Origin: Asanoa siamensis
GTDB lineage: Bacteria; Actinomycetota; Actinomycetes; Mycobacteriales; Micromonosporaceae
Reading direction: 5' to 3'
Length of the DNA: 42,791 bases
Assembly (NCBI RefSeq): GCF_016862555.1
Contig: NZ_BONE01000065.1
Coordinates: 1 to 42,791 of the forward strand
Numbering within the stretch: the first letter of the stretch is position 1; every line of letters starts with the position of its first letter. Shown here in pieces: positions 41,195 to 42,791 of this stretch. The notes beneath the pieces are model-generated. The model saw nothing but the letters and a program-made list of their open reading frames with translations. It did no database searches and had not been told where the DNA came from. The position numbers and the translations under genes were made by a program.

Positions 41195-42373
41195 TCAGAC
41201 GCAGTCGCCCGTCGCGGTGGCGCGGGTGCGTTCGATGCCGGCGTTCGCGACGCCGGAGGCCTCGTCGGCGGTCACCGCGAAGCCCGTGTTCCGGTCGTCC
41301 GCCGCCGCGGCGAAGATGACGCCGAGTACGACGCCGTCCGGCGTGATGAGCGGGCCGCCGGAGTTGCCGCTGCGGACCAGCGCCCGGATCGTGTAGATCT
41401 CGCGCGTCACTTCGCTCGACTCGTAGATGTCCGGCCCGGTGATATTGCCGACGTCGCGGATACGCGCCGACTGCGCGTTGTACGGCCCGTCCAGCGGGAA
41501 GCCCAGCACGATCGCGTCGTTCTCGGCGCGGGCGTTGGAGCGGGCGAACGGCATGACCGGGGCTTCCAGATCGGGTACGTAGATCACCGCAAGGTCGCGG
41601 TTCGGGTCGTAGACCACCACCCGGCCGTTCTCGCGATCACCGTTGACCTCGACCTGCACCCGGTCGGTGCCGGCCACCACGTGGGCGTTGGTCATGACGC
41701 GCTGGGGTGCGTACACGAAGCCCGAGCCCTCGATCCGCCGCCCGCAACTCTGCGCGGACCCGAGCACCTTGACCACCGACCGCTTCGAGTTGATCACGAC
41801 CTGCGACCCCGCGAGCGCCGGGTCGGGAGCCGCCACCTCGCGGGCCCGGGTCGCGGTCAGGCCACCGAACACGTCCGGGAAACCGCGGGTGTCCACGGTG
41901 TCGCGCAGGGACTCCGACAGCGTCTGCGCCTGCTCCGGCAGCACCTTGTCGACGCCGTCGAGCAGCGCGCTGTTGCGCACCGAACTGGCCAGCCACGGCA
42001 CAGACGACGACCCGAGCGGCACCGCCACCAGCCACGCGACGATCAGCACGGCCAGCAGCGAGACGACAGCACCACCGGCATCGTCGACGCGCCGCCCGGC
42101 GCGACTCGTGATCGCATGGCGGACGTGCGCGCCGATCCACCCCGTCAGCGCCTGCCCGAGCACCGCCAGCCCGAAGATCGCGACCAACGAAATGACGACG
42201 CGAAGAGCGCCGTCAGCGAAGCGTTGGGCGACCATCGGCCCGACCTGAAGCCCGATCAGGGCACCGCCGAAAAAGCCGAAGAAGGACAGCACACCGATCA
42301 CGAACCCCTGCCGGTAGCCGCTGATCGCGAACACGACCATCAGCAGAACCAGGACAAGGTCGACGGCGGACAC
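41195..42373 (-). CDS. marP: MarP-type membrane serine protease (CvpA-like domain plus trypsin-like protease)
   Basis: 392 residues from GTG 42373 (MSAVDLVLVLLMVVFAISGYRQGF); the frame is open upstream but not protein-like. Four membrane segments (about 5-18, 28-46, 58-80, 102-121) resemble colicin V production protein CvpA. The periplasmic protease has His231 (TNAHVVAG), Asp260 (NRDLAVIYV) and Ser338 (RSGNSGGPL). Cys210 and Cys391 match the positions of the disulfide known in the Mycobacterium tuberculosis acid-resistance protease MarP, whose numbering is offset by only four or five residues. No Shine-Dalgarno precedes the GTG; TACCCT (42385-42380) lies 6 bases before it, so leaderless translation is possible. 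A NUDIX gene upstream is also the mycobacterial arrangement. Confidence 0.93.
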   Translation of the reverse strand: MSAVDLVLVLLMVVFAISGYRQGFVIGVLSFFGFFGGALIGLQVGPMVAQRFADGALRVVISLVAIFGLAVLGQALTGWIGAHVRHAITSRAGRRVDDAGGAVVSLLAVLIVAWLVAVPLGSSSVPWLASSVRNSALLDGVDKVLPEQAQTLSESLRDTVDTRGFPDVFGGLTATRAREVAAPDPALAGSQVVINSKRSVVKVLGSAQSCGRRIEGSGFVYAPQRVMTNAHVVAGTDRVQVEVNGDRENGRVVVYDPNRDLAVIYVPDLEAPVMPFARSNARAENDAIVLGFPLDGPYNAQSARIRDVGNITGPDIYESSEVTREIYTIRALVRSGNSGGPLITPDGVVLGVIFAAAADDRNTGFAVTADEASGVANAGIERTRATATGDCV

Positions 42374-42536
42374 CCTGACAGGGTACGGGCGTCCGGCCAC
42401 CCCCGCGCCCACCCCGCGCGACGCACCCACCCGCACACCCGATCCAGCACCGTCGAACCGACACAGTCCACAGCGAGACGGATAAGTCGGACTTGGGAGC
42501 TACGGACCAGGACGCGGTCCGACGCGGCATGCGGTA

Positions 42537-42586
42537 CAGGCCGGAGTGCCGTCCAGGCCGGAGTGCGGTCGTCCAGGCCGGGGTGC
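42537..42586. repeat. Three copies of a 13-base direct repeat (CAGGCCGGAGTGC)
   Basis: Copies start at 42537, 42554 and 42574 (the last with one change, GGGGTGC). The third touches the stop codon of the NUDIX gene. They lie in the 212-base gap 42374-42585 between marP and the NUDIX gene, which otherwise shows no gene. Confidence 0.7.
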
Positions 42587-42791
42587 TAAACCGACTCGTC
42601 CGCGTCCGCGGACGCCGCCGGTGGGGGTGTCGACGGTGGCAGCTCCCCGATCCGGTCCTGCGGCCACGGCCGCGACCACCCCGCCATGTCCAGCAGCGTA
42701 GACACCACGCCCGCGGTGAAGCCCCACACCAGCATCCCCCGCACCTCGAAGGCCGGGCCGATCCAGCCGCTCGGGTGGCGCAGCCGTAGGC
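42586..42791 (-). CDS. NUDIX hydrolase, CoA pyrophosphatase type (partial, C-terminus only)
   Basis: Only the last 68 or so residues are present; the gene enters from the right edge and stops at TAG 42588-42586. Visible sequence includes LRHPSGWIGPAFEVRGMLVWG and FTAGVVSTLLDMAGW, the C-terminal part typical of NudL-like CoA pyrophosphatases, which follows the NUDIX box (outside the window). The last 20 residues are Pro/Ala/Asp-rich and not conserved. Position directly upstream of marP on the same strand matches the order in mycobacteria and supports the call. The catalytic box cannot be checked here. Confidence 0.8.
   Translation of the reverse strand, partial: LRLRHPSGWIGPAFEVRGMLVWGFTAGVVSTLLDMAGWSRPWPQDRIGELPPSTPPPAASADADESV

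Noticed and set aside
1-42791. tRNA, rRNA, insertion sequences or integrase attachment sites, especially near the 8.8 and 24.0 kb boundaries of the island
   Set aside because: I saw no cloverleaf, transposase or terminal repeats, and no convincing matching direct repeats at the two boundaries by eye.

Overview
This is high-GC actinobacterial chromosome. The gene order ppa / dacB / zinc metalloprotease / tilS / hpt / ftsH / folE ... folP / folB / folK / DUF3180, the ESX (type VII) genes and the marP-NUDIX pair at the right edge all point to Actinobacteria. Several membrane proteins and the overall style resemble Micromonosporaceae, but that family call rests on remembered gene neighbourhoods and not on a search.

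Layout. 0-4.1 kb: end of a membrane/coiled-coil protein, then an osmoprotectant (glycine betaine/choline type) ABC importer. Its two permeases and binding protein are on the minus strand and its ATPase is divergent on the plus strand. The binding protein appears circularly permuted. 4.2-6.4 kb: three minus-strand genes, two membrane proteins and one small soluble protein, none with a firm function. 6.4-8.8 kb: minus-strand folate operon folP-folB-folK-DUF3180. 9.07-17.86 kb: a plus-strand operon resembling a Gram-positive type IV secretion channel: small two-helix membrane protein, PrgI/VirB3-like protein, VirB4 ATPase with a long repeat-rich tail, VirB6-like protein, VirB8/TcpC-like protein, lysozyme-like plus M23 peptidoglycan hydrolase, and one unknown. 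No relaxase or TraG/VirD4 coupling protein is present in the window. 17.86-18.36 kb: a convergent membrane-anchored protein. 18.44-22.04 kb: a compact three-gene operon of an FtsK/SpoIIIE ATPase with a second, degenerate nucleotide site, a coiled-coil/TM protein and an 86-residue helical hairpin, resembling a reduced ESX module. 22.3-23.4 kb: EamA exporter. 23.4-24.1 kb: non-coding or decayed DNA with a perfect 26-bp inverted repeat. 24.1-33.2 kb: folE, ftsH, hpt, a 44-residue membrane peptide, an AraC/DJ-1 regulator, tilS, zincin and dacB. 33.3-40.7 kb: ppa and a partial ESX locus (eccD, eccC, mycP). 40.7-42.8 kb: GNAT, marP and the end of a NUDIX hydrolase.

How it fits together. In many actinobacteria folE is directly followed by folP. 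Here the pair is separated by about 15 kb that carries the T4SS-like operon, the FtsK module and the EamA gene, so an envelope/secretion island seems to sit inside a housekeeping folate/cell-envelope cluster. Two folate genes (folK, folE) appear to start at CTG codons that overlap the previous stop as CTGA. A roughly 80-bp hairpin-bearing repeat occurs three times, each a few bases after a stop codon and in the same orientation as the gene it follows.
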